A DNA stretch of 39,931 bases from an uncultured SAR116 cluster alpha proteobacterium (GCA_902618025.1 CACMYY010000012.1:1-39931); one strand, 5' to 3'. Positions 8,337-17,117 are shown, counted from the first letter of the stretch. The notes: generated by a model not told the origin, from the letters alone. Made by a program: numbers and translations.

Positions 8337-9500
8337 ATGACAAGACCGTTAGTCAAGCCAATTCGTCCAGAGTTTTCGTCTGGACCTTGTGCAAAAAGAC
8401 CTGGATGGTCTTTAAATGCATTAAAACAAAGCTCGCTTGGTAGATCTCACAGACATAAAGATTGTAAAAATAAACTAAATCAAGTAATTGAGCTTTCTAA
8501 ATCTATATTGAATATTCCAAATGATTATTTAGTAGGTATAGTTCCTGGATCTGATACTGGTGCTATTGAAATAGCTATGTGGAATCTTTTAGGTTCAAAA
8601 CCAGTAAAAATTTTGGTCTGGGATAGTTTTGGTGCGGATTGGGCTAATGATATTCAATTACAATTAAAACTCAAAGATCTTGAGATATTAAAAGTAGACT
8701 ATGGAAAATTACCTAGCTTAAATGGTTTTGATTTCAAAGGTGATGTAGTGTTTAATTGGAATGGTACTACAGCAGGTGTATGTGTTCCTAACGGAGATTG
8801 GATAAAAAATTCACTCGATGGTTTAATAATATGTGATGCAACTTCAGCAGCTTTTGCAATGGATATTGATTGGTCAAAATTGGATGTAGGTACATTTTCC
8901 TGGCAAAAATCACTTGGAGGTGAAGCTGGCCATGGCATGATTATTCTCTCTCCGAAGGCTGTTGACAGAATAAATACATACAAACCTAGTTGGCCAATAC
9001 CAAAATTGTTTCAACTTAAAAAAAATAATGAGATAAATTTAGATATTTTCTCAGGTTCAACAATAAATACACCCTCAATGATTTGTGTTGAAGATTTTTT
9101 AGATGCGCTTAATTGGACTAAAGAAATAGGTGGTTTAAAACAATTAATAAGAAGATCAAGAGATAATTTAAACACAATCAAAGATTGGGTTTTTTCATCT
9201 ACTTGGGTAGACTTTTTGTGCGAAGATTTAAATAACTTGTCAAACACATCAATATGTTTGAAACTCATAGATACAAAGTTGATAACACAATCTCTAGAAA
9301 CAAAAAATACTATAGAAAAAAATATAATCAATTTGTTAGAAGAAAATAATGTAGCATTCGATATAGGTAGTTACAGATCCGCACCACCTGGATTAAGAAT
9401 TTGGGGCGGGCCTACAGTTGATAATGATGACATAAAAAAATTATTACCTTGGTTAGATTGGGCCTATGATAAATCATTACATGATTTAAATATAAATTAA
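8337..9500 (+). CDS. serC: Phosphoserine aminotransferase SerC
   Basis: PLP enzyme making 3-phosphoserine from 3-phosphohydroxypyruvate and glutamate, the second step of serine synthesis. The 387 residues carry the alphaproteobacterial/archaeal-type N-terminus PEFSSGPCAKRPGW and GRSHRHKDCKNKL, plus PGSDTGAIEIAMWN, CDATSAAFAMDIDW and the Schiff-base segment TFSWQKSLGGEAGHG with Lys191. The C-terminus GLRIWGGPTVDNDDIKKLLPWLDWA is also typical of this subtype rather than of E. coli SerC. AAGAGG lies 5 bases before the ATG and is covered by the leader stem described separately. serA follows after 10 bases. Confidence 0.95.
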   Translation: MTRPLVKPIRPEFSSGPCAKRPGWSLNALKQSSLGRSHRHKDCKNKLNQVIELSKSILNIPNDYLVGIVPGSDTGAIEIAMWNLLGSKPVKILVWDSFGADWANDIQLQLKLKDLEILKVDYGKLPSLNGFDFKGDVVFNWNGTTAGVCVPNGDWIKNSLDGLIICDATSAAFAMDIDWSKLDVGTFSWQKSLGGEAGHGMIILSPKAVDRINTYKPSWPIPKLFQLKKNNEINLDIFSGSTINTPSMICVEDFLDALNWTKEIGGLKQLIRRSRDNLNTIKDWVFSSTWVDFLCEDLNNLSNTSICLKLIDTKLITQSLETKNTIEKNIINLLEENNVAFDIGSYRSAPPGLRIWGGPTVDNDDIKKLLPWLDWAYDKSLHDLNIN

Positions 9501-9510
9501 GGATTAGGAA

Positions 9511-11097
9511 ATGCCAAAAGTTTTAATTAGTGATAAATTGAGTGAGTCTGCAGTTGATATTTTTAAAAAAAATAAAATTGAGACAACATACAATCCAGGC
9601 TTAAATCATGAAGATTTATTAAAAGAAATTAATAACTACGATGGACTTGCAATTAGATCAGCTACAAAGGTTACTGAAGAAGTATTTAACAATGCTAAAA
9701 ATTTAAAAATTGTAGGTCGTGCTGGTATTGGAACAGATAATATTGATAAATTAGCTGCGACTAAAAAAGGTGTAATTGTAATGAATACACCGTTCGGAAA
9801 TGCTATTACTACTGCTGAACATGCAATAGCTCTTATGATGTCACTTGTTAGGATGATACCACAGGCTGATATTTCTACAAAAAAAGGTAAATGGGAAAAA
9901 TCTAAATTTAACGGTACTGAAATAAATGGTAAGTATTTAGGATTAATTGGTTGTGGAAATATAGGATCTATTGTGGCAAGTAGAGCCCTAGGACTAAAAA
10001 TGAAAGTTTTGGCATTTGATCCATTCCTCACACAAGAAAAAGCGTCTGAATTAAGTGTTGAAAAGGTAGATTTAGACTATTTAATAAGTAACTCAGATAT
10101 TATATCTTTGCATACTCCTCTCACGGAAGACACTAAAAACATAATTTCATCTGAAGCAATTAGTAAAATGAAAAAAGGGTCTAGGATAATTAATTGTGCT
10201 AGAGGAGGTCTAGTTGATGAAGTTGCTTGTAGAGCAGCATTAGAAACAGGTCATTTGGCAGGTGCTGCTTTTGACGTTTTCACAGAAGAGCCAGCTAAAG
10301 AAAATATTTTGTTTGATGCTCCTAATTTTGTGGCAACTCCGCACTTAGGTTCGGCTACAATTGAAGCACAAGAAAATGTTGCTATTCAAATAGCTCAGCA
10401 AATGTCAGATTATCTTAATACAGGGGCAGTAGTAAATGCTCTCAACTATCCTAATGTATCTGCAGAGGAGGCACCAATCCTTAAACCTTACGTTAAGTTA
10501 GCCTATTTAATGGGTTCTTTTTTAGGGCAAGTTACACAAGAGGGTATATTAAGTGTTAAATTAGAATTAGAAGGTAAAGCATCAAATCTGCTGGACGTAC
10601 CTTTAATGGCTAGTTCATTAGTAGGCATTTTAGAACCTTCTTCTGCTGCTGTGAACAATATAAGTTCAGCATCAATTGCTTCTAGCAGAGGTATTAACTT
10701 ATCAACAATTAAGCATGAAAGAAGATGTGATTACGAAACTTTGCTTAAAATTTCCATTAAACATGACAATGGTGAAAGAACAATTTCAGGTACTTTAATT
10801 GCTGGCAACAAACCAAGAATTATAAATATTCAAGGTATTTCAATCGAATCAGAATTTCCAAAAAATGCTTTGTATTTAAGAAATTATGATAAACCTGGAT
10901 TCATTGGTGATTTAGGTAATAAATTAGGAAATAATAACATCAACATTGCTTCTTTCCATCTAGGGCGTCGAAATGTTGGAGGAGAAGCAATTGCATTGGT
11001 AGAGATAGATGGAAAGATTGATGAGAAAATAATAACTGAAATAAGAAATTTACCCCAAGTGGCAAGAGTAAACTCAATTAATTTTGAAGGTCAATAA
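9511..11097 (+). CDS. serA: D-3-phosphoglycerate dehydrogenase SerA
   Basis: NAD-dependent first step of serine synthesis. The 528 residues match the long (type I) form: a split substrate-binding domain, the Rossmann motif GCGNIG at 147-152 followed by an acid in AFDPF, the catalytic arginine in NCARGGLVDE (Arg231), catalytic His278 in PHLGSAT, an intervening domain at about 320-450 and a C-terminal ACT domain (LRNYDKPGFIGDLGNKLG... VEIDGKID), which in this family senses serine. TTAGGAA precedes the ATG. It is probably cotranscribed with serC, so both serine enzymes would be under the serC leader. Confidence 0.97.
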   Translation: MPKVLISDKLSESAVDIFKKNKIETTYNPGLNHEDLLKEINNYDGLAIRSATKVTEEVFNNAKNLKIVGRAGIGTDNIDKLAATKKGVIVMNTPFGNAITTAEHAIALMMSLVRMIPQADISTKKGKWEKSKFNGTEINGKYLGLIGCGNIGSIVASRALGLKMKVLAFDPFLTQEKASELSVEKVDLDYLISNSDIISLHTPLTEDTKNIISSEAISKMKKGSRIINCARGGLVDEVACRAALETGHLAGAAFDVFTEEPAKENILFDAPNFVATPHLGSATIEAQENVAIQIAQQMSDYLNTGAVVNALNYPNVSAEEAPILKPYVKLAYLMGSFLGQVTQEGILSVKLELEGKASNLLDVPLMASSLVGILEPSSAAVNNISSASIASSRGINLSTIKHERRCDYETLLKISIKHDNGERTISGTLIAGNKPRIINIQGISIESEFPKNALYLRNYDKPGFIGDLGNKLGNNNINIASFHLGRRNVGGEAIALVEIDGKIDEKIITEIRNLPQVARVNSINFEGQ

Positions 11098-11179
11098 AAG
11101 TTAATTGTTTTAAAGATTTATTAGATACATTTAGAACTTTGGTATATAAAAGACTTATTTTATAATTTAGGTGTTAAGA
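11098..11179 (+). promoter_or_regulatory. serA-hisZ gap with hisZ ribosome-binding site and possible promoter
   Basis: An 82-base AT-rich gap. A perfect TATAAT lies at 11161-11166, with TTGGTA (4 of 6 to a -35) 16 bases upstream. AGGTG (11169-11173) lies 6 bases before the ATG at 11180 and decides that start over an in-frame GTG at 11171. If the TATAAT is used, transcription would start about 7 bases before the ATG and give a nearly leaderless message. In DNA this AT-rich it may be chance. Confidence 0.22.
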
Positions 11180-12319
11180 ATGACCGGTTCACAAATTCAA
11201 AAAGGATTATTACCTGCAGGATTAAGTGACGTTCTTTATCCTAAAGCTCAATTTCAAGCAAAAAAAATAGAAAATCTTCTAGATGTATTTTCTAATTACG
11301 GATACCAAAGAGTTAAGCCTCCCTTGGTTGAATATGAAGAAACTTTATTATCTGATGGACCTGGCACAGTACTAAAGGATTCTACATTTAGAATTATGGA
11401 TCCTTTATCGCAGAAAATGATGGCACTAAGATCAGATGTAACAGCTCAAATTTCTCGAATAGCTTCCACAAGATTATCACATTTAGCTCGTCCACTCAGA
11501 TTATCTTATTCTGGAGATGTTTTAAGAGTTAAAGGCGATAGCTTTAACACTGAACGTCAAAAGACACAAGTTGGTGCTGAATTGATTGGTTTAGAGAATG
11601 AATTTTGTGATTCTGAAATTATTCTTATTTGTTTAAAAGCACTAAAATCAATTGATATAAAAAATATAACAATAGATATGAACTTACCTTTTTTAAGAGA
11701 GTGTTTTTTCAAAAATTTGTCACCATCTATAAAAGAAGAAATTAATAGGGCAGTAGACTTAAGAGACACAAAAACTCTAAAAAAGTTTAAATTTAAGCAC
11801 TCTAAAATTGTGCAAGATCTTATGGAAGCAGCTGGTGATTATTCATTTGCTTCTAATTTTTTACGTAAATTAAAGTTAGAAGGTTTTTTTAATGACGTAA
11901 TAGATTATTATTTAAGAGTAATTGATATAGTTAATAAGAATGATTCATCTATAAAGATATCAATCGATCCTCTTGAAAATAGAGGATTTAACTATCATAC
12001 AGGATTAACTTTTACAATTTTTTCTGAAAATCTAAAAGGTGAAATTGCTAAGGGTGGAAGATACAAAACTTTAAACGGTGAGACAGCAATTGGATGTACA
12101 ATTTATACCGAAAAAATTTATTCCAATCCAAAATTTATTCGAGATAAAAGTCTAGTGTATGTGCCTTTTCTTAATATAAATGAAGCAGATCAAATTATTA
12201 GTAAAGGTTATAGAGTTGTTTTTGGAAATAACTTAAATGTTGATATAAAAAAAGATGCTTTTAACCTGAAATGTCAATTTATTTGGGAAAATAAAACAAT
12301 CGTTAAATTAGAAACATAG
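11180..12319 (+). CDS. hisZ: ATP phosphoribosyltransferase regulatory subunit HisZ
   Basis: HisRS-like protein without aminoacylation activity that pairs with short-form HisG at the first step of histidine synthesis. The 379 residues have the class II synthetase-like fold: LPAGLSDVLYPKAQ, GYQRVKPPLVEYE, the motif 2-like RSDVTAQISRIAS...RPLRLSYSGDVLR, and GFNYHTGLTF...GGRYKTL. It lacks an anticodon-binding domain and is shorter than a true HisRS, so HisZ is preferred. The position between serA and purA is a recurring alphaproteobacterial arrangement. hisG is not in the window. Confidence 0.85.
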   Translation: MTGSQIQKGLLPAGLSDVLYPKAQFQAKKIENLLDVFSNYGYQRVKPPLVEYEETLLSDGPGTVLKDSTFRIMDPLSQKMMALRSDVTAQISRIASTRLSHLARPLRLSYSGDVLRVKGDSFNTERQKTQVGAELIGLENEFCDSEIILICLKALKSIDIKNITIDMNLPFLRECFFKNLSPSIKEEINRAVDLRDTKTLKKFKFKHSKIVQDLMEAAGDYSFASNFLRKLKLEGFFNDVIDYYLRVIDIVNKNDSSIKISIDPLENRGFNYHTGLTFTIFSENLKGEIAKGGRYKTLNGETAIGCTIYTEKIYSNPKFIRDKSLVYVPFLNINEADQIISKGYRVVFGNNLNVDIKKDAFNLKCQFIWENKTIVKLET

Positions 12320-12350
12320 TAAAATTATTAGATATAATTAAGGAAATTTT

Positions 12351-13646
12351 ATGAGTAATGTAGTTGTAATTGGAACGCAATGGGGTGACGAAGGTAAAGG
12401 GAAAATAGTTGATTGGTTATCAGAAAAAGCTGATTTAGTGGTTAGGTTTCAAGGTGGACATAATGCAGGACATACTTTAGTTGTTGATGAAAAAATTTTT
12501 AAATTATCATTGTTACCAAGTGGAATTATAAGAAAAAATACAAATGTTTTGATAGGTAATGGAGTTGTAATAGATCCTTTTCATTTAAAAAAAGAAATGG
12601 ATGAATTACAAAGTCAAAACATTAAAATATCTTCTGAAAATCTTATCATTTCAGACTCGGCATTTTTGATTTTACCTATACATCAAGTTATTGATAAATT
12701 AAGAGAAAACAAAAAAAACACGGAAAAAATTGGAACTACAGGAAGAGGTATTGGTCCTTCCTATGAAGATAAAGTTGGTAGAAGAGGTTTAAGAATATGT
12801 GATCTTTATCATAAAGAAGAATTATCTCTTAAACTCTCAAAATTATATGGTTTTCATAATATATGGTTAAAAGCAATGGGTGAAAAAAATCTTAATCCAG
12901 AAGATATTTTTGAAAATCTCTGGGATATAGGTCAGAAATTAAAATCTTATGTTCAACCGTCCTGGTATTTAATTAATAAATACAACCGTTCTGGATCCAA
13001 TATCCTATTTGAAGGTGCTCAAGGCACCTTTTTAGATATAGATCATGGTACTTACCCTTTTGTGACTAGTAGCAATACAATTGCCTCACAGGCAGGTGTT
13101 GGATCAGGGTTAGGACCAACTGATGTAGATTATACGTTGGGTATAACTAAAGCTTATACTACAAGAGTTGGATCAGGTCCTTTTCCTACTGAAGATGAAA
13201 GTGAAGATGGAATATTATTAGGTAAAAGAGGACACGAATTTGGAACGGTTACTGGCAGACAAAGACGATGTGGGTGGTTTGATTCAGTGCTAGTTAGACA
13301 AGCTGTGAACTTATCAAGTATTAAAGGTATCGCTTTAACTAAATTAGACGTTTTGGATGGATTTAAAGAAATTAAAATTTGTACAGGATATTCTCTTAAT
13401 GGTAAAATTGTAAATTATTTACCTTCATCTGAAAAACAACAAAAAAATTTAAAACCAATTTATGAAACTTTAAAAGGGTGGAAAAGAAATATTGCAGGAA
13501 CAAGGTCTTTGAAGGATCTACCTAAGGAAGTTAAATTTTATATTAAAAGAATAGAGGAGCTAATAGGGTGTTCAATAATAATTATATCAACTAGCCCTGA
13601 AAGGGGTGATACGATATATTTAAAAGACCCGTTTGACCAGTATTGA
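12351..13646 (+). CDS. purA: Adenylosuccinate synthetase PurA
   Basis: GTP-dependent joining of IMP and aspartate to adenylosuccinate, the committed step to AMP. The 431 residues include the P-loop-like GDEGKGK at 12-18 with catalytic Asp13, GGHNAGHT with His41, IGTTGRGIGPSYEDK, EGAQGTFLDIDHGTYPFVTSSN, RQRRCGWFD, TKLDVL and the GTP-base region ISTSPERGDTI. Length and motif order are as in the family. AAGGA precedes the ATG. The gene ends 8 bases from the stop of the convergent rpoH. Confidence 0.98.
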   Translation: MSNVVVIGTQWGDEGKGKIVDWLSEKADLVVRFQGGHNAGHTLVVDEKIFKLSLLPSGIIRKNTNVLIGNGVVIDPFHLKKEMDELQSQNIKISSENLIISDSAFLILPIHQVIDKLRENKKNTEKIGTTGRGIGPSYEDKVGRRGLRICDLYHKEELSLKLSKLYGFHNIWLKAMGEKNLNPEDIFENLWDIGQKLKSYVQPSWYLINKYNRSGSNILFEGAQGTFLDIDHGTYPFVTSSNTIASQAGVGSGLGPTDVDYTLGITKAYTTRVGSGPFPTEDESEDGILLGKRGHEFGTVTGRQRRCGWFDSVLVRQAVNLSSIKGIALTKLDVLDGFKEIKICTGYSLNGKIVNYLPSSEKQQKNLKPIYETLKGWKRNIAGTRSLKDLPKEVKFYIKRIEELIGCSIIIISTSPERGDTIYLKDPFDQY

Positions 13647-13654
13647 CTTTTGAT

Positions 13655-14551
13655 TTACTCTAATAACTGAAATTCTCTAGCCTTGAGTTTAACTGCAGTT
13701 TGAAGTTTTTCAAAAGCTCTTGTTTCGATTTGTCTAATTCTTTCCCTACTTACTTTATATTCTTGAGAGAGATCCTCTAATGTTTTGGGTTCGTCTATCA
13801 ATCTCCTTTTTATTATTATATCTTTTTCTCTAGGTTTTAGATGATCTAAGGCTTCAATCATCATTTTGTTTCTTATATTTTTTTCTTGATAATTTTCATA
13901 TTGTGTTTCTTGATTGTCTCTTTCGTCAGTTAAAAAATCCTGCCATTCAGCCTCTTCGCCATCATGACGACTTATTTGTGAATTAAGTGAATGATCTCCT
14001 CCTAACATTCTTCTATTCATACTAACAACTTCATCCTCTGACACATCAAGGGTTTTAGCAATATGATTAACTTGTTTTGGTGAAAGATCACCATCTTCTA
14101 ACGCATTTATCTTACCTTTAATTTTCCTTAGATTAAAAAATAATTTTTTTTGACTTGCAGTTGTACCAATTTTGACTTGAGACCAGCTCTTCAACACAAA
14201 TTCTTGAATAGCGGCTTTAATCCACCACATAGCATAGGTAGCTAATCTAAAACCTTTTTCAGGATCAAATTTTTTAACAGCATGCATCATACCAATATTA
14301 CCTTCTGCAATTAAATCAGCAATTGGTAAGCCATATCCTCTATAACCCATTGCTATTTTTGCAACTAGTCTAAGATGACTAGTGACAAGTTTATGTGCAG
14401 CTTTGGTATCTTGTTTTTCCAACCAATCTTTAGCGAGAATATACTCTTCACTCGCTTCTAACATTGGAAATTTCTTTATATGATCTAAATATCTACCTAA
14501 GTTATTATCTGGTGAAAGTAATGACAAATTCACATTTTCTACGTTACTCAA
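13655..14551 (-). CDS. rpoH: Heat-shock sigma factor RpoH (sigma-32)
   Basis: Sigma-70 family factor directing RNA polymerase to heat-shock promoters. The 298 residues contain region 2 (LVTSHLRLVAKIAMGYRGYG, DLIAEGNIGMMHAVKKFDPEKG, FRLATYAMWWIKAAIQEFVL), the sigma-32-specific 'RpoH box' QKKLFFNLR at 134-142, and a region 4 helix-turn-helix (LEDLSQEYKVSRERIRQIETRAFEKL). Region 1.1 is absent, as expected. The RpoH box separates it from RpoD. It has a TTG start with GGAG 8 bases upstream; no in-frame ATG gives a full-length protein. It follows rluD by 58 bases and may share its transcript. In E. coli RpoH is controlled by an mRNA thermosensor and FtsH proteolysis; the leader here is described separately. 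Confidence 0.95.
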   Translation of the reverse strand: MSNVENVNLSLLSPDNNLGRYLDHIKKFPMLEASEEYILAKDWLEKQDTKAAHKLVTSHLRLVAKIAMGYRGYGLPIADLIAEGNIGMMHAVKKFDPEKGFRLATYAMWWIKAAIQEFVLKSWSQVKIGTTASQKKLFFNLRKIKGKINALEDGDLSPKQVNHIAKTLDVSEDEVVSMNRRMLGGDHSLNSQISRHDGEEAEWQDFLTDERDNQETQYENYQEKNIRNKMMIEALDHLKPREKDIIIKRRLIDEPKTLEDLSQEYKVSRERIRQIETRAFEKLQTAVKLKAREFQLLE

Positions 14552-14595
14552 ATCTAAATCTCCATATTAATATGATATATATAATATTTTTAGAT
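14552..14595 (-). promoter_or_regulatory. rpoH leader with possible temperature-sensitive fold
   Basis: Read on the minus strand, AUCUAAA (14595-14589) is perfectly complementary to UUUAGAU (14558-14552), the bases between the Shine-Dalgarno GGAG (14563-14560) and the UUG start. Inside the resulting loop lies the palindrome CATATTAATATG (14574-14563), whose last G is the first G of the GGAG. Together they could hold the ribosome site in a weak A-U-rich fold that melts on heating. A role as an RNA thermometer is inference by analogy with E. coli rpoH. Confidence 0.3.
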
Positions 14596-14609
14596 AAAAA
14601 TTTAAAGTC

Positions 14610-15638
14610 TTAAAAAGATATGTTTTCTTTTTTTAGATTTCTAATAAGTGAAGAAATATCTTTAGGAAGGTCGCTACAGAATTCCATATATTTATTACTA
14701 ATAGGATGTTCAAAGCCTAGTTTAGTGGCGTGAAGAGCTTGTCTACTAAAAGATTTAATTAATTTATTTTTTTCTTTAAAGAAATGATTTGTAAAATATT
14801 TGTTTCTGGGTGGTTTTCCATATAAATCATCTCCAATGATACTATGACCTAAATCTGACATGTGAACTCGAATTTGATGTGTTTTACCAGTTTCTAGTTT
14901 GCATTCTATCAAACTAGCAAAAGGAGGGTAAATATCCAAAATTTTCCATTTTGTAATAGCTGTTTTACCTCTTTGAACAACGGCCATTTTCTTTCTATTT
15001 ATTGAAGATCTTCCAATAGGTTTTATAATAACACCATTACTTTGAGGCTGTCCCCAAACTACAGCATTATAACGTCTGTCTAAATCATGGTTGCTAAATA
15101 TTTTACATAAACTTGAATGCGCCAATTCTGTTTTTGCTACAACCATAACGCCACTTGTATTTTTATCTAGTCTATGAACAATGCCGGGTCTTTTAACACC
15201 TCCAATGCCTAAAAGGCTATCTCCACAATGATAAAGTAAAGCATTTACTAATGTTGAGTCAGGGGATCCTGGGGCTGGATGTACAACCATTCCTGCTTTC
15301 TTATTTAAAACTATGATAAAATCATCTTCATAAACAATTTCCAATTTTATGTTTTCAGGTAAAGGTGTAGAAACAGATGGTGCGGGCAAAACTAATTGAA
15401 TCATTTCACAATTACGAACTTTAAATGATGGATTATCAACTATCATACCATCAACAAACAAGTTTTTACCTTTTATTAAATTTTTTACTTTACTCCTAGA
15501 AAATGAAAAATTATTTAAATTTAATTGTTGTTTTGTTTGCTCACTTACTTTAATAGCTTCAGTTATCCAAGTATCAACTCGGTCATCAGATATGTTAAAA
15601 TTTTTAACATTGAAAGAGATTTTTATAGGAACTGTCAT
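14610..15638 (-). CDS. rluD: 23S rRNA pseudouridine synthase, RluD-like
   Basis: RluA/RluD-family enzyme; RluD makes pseudouridines in helix 69 of 23S rRNA. The 342 residues show an N-terminal S4 RNA-binding domain (SRSKVKNLIKGKNLFVDG), then IVYEDDFIIVLNKKAGMVVHPAPG, the catalytic motif HRLDKNTSG with Asp158, and the C-terminal GKTHQIRVHM...GDDLYG. Having an S4 domain and near-RluD length favours RluD over RluA or RluC, but the exact target is not certain. I start it at 15638 (MTVPIKISFN), where family homology begins. The frame is open upstream to 15815, but that would run over the divergent gene. Its start codon overlaps that of the plus-strand neighbour. Confidence 0.9.
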   Translation of the reverse strand: MTVPIKISFNVKNFNISDDRVDTWITEAIKVSEQTKQQLNLNNFSFSRSKVKNLIKGKNLFVDGMIVDNPSFKVRNCEMIQLVLPAPSVSTPLPENIKLEIVYEDDFIIVLNKKAGMVVHPAPGSPDSTLVNALLYHCGDSLLGIGGVKRPGIVHRLDKNTSGVMVVAKTELAHSSLCKIFSNHDLDRRYNAVVWGQPQSNGVIIKPIGRSSINRKKMAVVQRGKTAITKWKILDIYPPFASLIECKLETGKTHQIRVHMSDLGHSIIGDDLYGKPPRNKYFTNHFFKEKNKLIKSFSRQALHATKLGFEHPISNKYMEFCSDLPKDISSLIRNLKKENISF

Positions 15639-16038
15639 GTCAGATATATTTAACTCCAAAACAGATAAAACGTCCTCAATAGTTTCTAATATAAAGGTTA
15701 TAAAAAATATTGCTATAATTTTAGGTTTATTAATAATTTTAGGGTTAGTTTTTCTTTTCTTGGGATTAGCTAATAGTTTCAAAAAAATAAATAATGCCAA
15801 ATCAACTATAAGCAAGAGTGTTCAAATAGATCAAAGAATTAAAAAAGAAATTGATTTATATGTACCGAAGGATGCTCAACTAATATCATCTTCTCTAGGG
15901 CAAGATAATCAAATTTTATTGAGATATCTCCATAAAGGTAAAAACAAATTAGTAATATTAGATATTAAAACAAAGAAAACAATGTCAATTATAACCTTAA
16001 AAAAAGATAGTCAATATTTCAGTTTTAAAAGTAATTAA
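15637..16038 (+). CDS. Small single-pass membrane protein, DUF6476-like
   Basis: A 133-residue protein with a cytoplasmic N-terminus of about 22 residues, one strong hydrophobic segment (about 25-47, IAIILGLLIILGLVFLFLGL), a Lys/Ser-rich stretch and a C-terminal region reading LYVPKDAQLISSSLGQDNQILLRYLHKG...LVILDIKTKKTMSIITL, which looks like short beta strands outside the membrane. The overall plan and its place beside an RluA-family gene and rpoH recall the alphaproteobacterial DUF6476 family; this is from memory and not verified. AGGA lies 6 bases before the ATG, favouring 15637 over the upstream in-frame ATG at 15592. The function is unknown. It ends 16 bases before the threonine aldolase gene and is probably cotranscribed with it. 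Confidence 0.7.
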   Translation: MSDIFNSKTDKTSSIVSNIKVIKNIAIILGLLIILGLVFLFLGLANSFKKINNAKSTISKSVQIDQRIKKEIDLYVPKDAQLISSSLGQDNQILLRYLHKGKNKLVILDIKTKKTMSIITLKKDSQYFSFKSN

Positions 16039-16054
16039 TATATAATTTTATGAA

Positions 16055-17113
16055 ATGAAAGAAAATAAAATTTTTATTGGAACTGATACAGTTTCGGGTA
16101 TTGCTCCTCAGTTATTAGAAGAAATATCAAAAGCTTCTAAATTAAAAACTTTGCCTTATGGAAATGATGTTTTTACAAAAAAATGTGAAAAAATTGTAAA
16201 AAATATTTTTGAAAAAAATGATTTGAAGATAATACCAATGGTGTCTGGTACTGCTTCAAACTCATTAGCTATTTCATCTTTTTTACGTTCTTATGGAAGT
16301 ATTATTTGTCATGAAAACTCTCACATAAATAAAGATGAAGGAGGAGCCCCAGAGTTTTTTTCTGGTGGAGGTAAATTAATAACTATACAAAATTCTCTTG
16401 GGCGCCTTAGAGCAAGAGATATCTCAAAGAAAATTGAAGAAATAAATTTTAAACGTAAATTAAATCCAGTTTTGTCTGGTATTTCTATTACACAACTAGC
16501 TGAAAATGGAACTTTTTATACGCTGGATGAAATAAATGAAATTAGTAAAATTTGTAAAACAAATAATCTTTATCTTCATATGGATGGAGCGAGATTTTCA
16601 AATGCTTTTGTTTCCCAAGGTTCTATAACTCTTGCAGAAGCAACATGGAAAGTTGGAGTTGATTGTTTGTCTCTAGGTGCAACTAAAAATGGTGCCCTAG
16701 CTGCAGAGCTGATAATATTCTTTAACAAAAAATTAGCAAAGGAAGCACAATATATTATCAAACAAACTGGACACGTAATTTCTAAAACTAAATTTGTGTC
16801 TGCACAGCTAAATGCTTGGTTTGAAGATGGACTATGGTTGCGACTAGCTAGTAAAGCAAATAAGAAAGCATTATACCTTACTAACAAATTGTGTGAATTT
16901 AAGGAACTTGAACTCTTGTATCCAGTACAAGGTAATGAAATCTTTATAAAGATGAGTAATACTTCGTACGATAAAATGCTAAAGAAAAATATCATTCCAA
17001 ATTTGTGGGGTAAGGTTGGTAATGAGCATGTAATCATAAGATTTGTAACTTCTTTTGAAACTACAATAAGTCAAATAAATGAAATTATTAGACGATTAAA
17101 AACAACTTTTTAA
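16055..17113 (+). CDS. ltaE: Low-specificity L-threonine aldolase family enzyme
   Basis: PLP enzyme of the aspartate aminotransferase fold-type I group that cleaves threonine or allo-threonine to glycine and acetaldehyde. The 352 residues contain FIGTDTVSGIAPQLLEEI, PYGNDVFTKKCEKIVKNIF, VSGTASNSLAISSFLR, HENSHINKDEGGAPEFFSGG, LHMDGARFSNAF and the Schiff-base segment SLGATKNGA with Lys211. It resembles the bacterial LtaE type that some databases call beta-eliminating lyase/threonine aldolase. Serine and glycine are made elsewhere in the window by SerC and SerA, so it may add a glycine route. The symbol is given by family only. Confidence 0.87.
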   Translation: MKENKIFIGTDTVSGIAPQLLEEISKASKLKTLPYGNDVFTKKCEKIVKNIFEKNDLKIIPMVSGTASNSLAISSFLRSYGSIICHENSHINKDEGGAPEFFSGGGKLITIQNSLGRLRARDISKKIEEINFKRKLNPVLSGISITQLAENGTFYTLDEINEISKICKTNNLYLHMDGARFSNAFVSQGSITLAEATWKVGVDCLSLGATKNGALAAELIIFFNKKLAKEAQYIIKQTGHVISKTKFVSAQLNAWFEDGLWLRLASKANKKALYLTNKLCEFKELELLYPVQGNEIFIKMSNTSYDKMLKKNIIPNLWGKVGNEHVIIRFVTSFETTISQINEIIRRLKTTF

Positions 17114-17117
17114 TTAA

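Noticed and set aside
15639-15815. Upstream extension of the rluD frame to 15815
   Set aside because: Family homology starts at MTVPIKISF (15638). The extra residues are antisense to the membrane segment of the divergent gene and read as low-complexity Ile/Lys/Phe.
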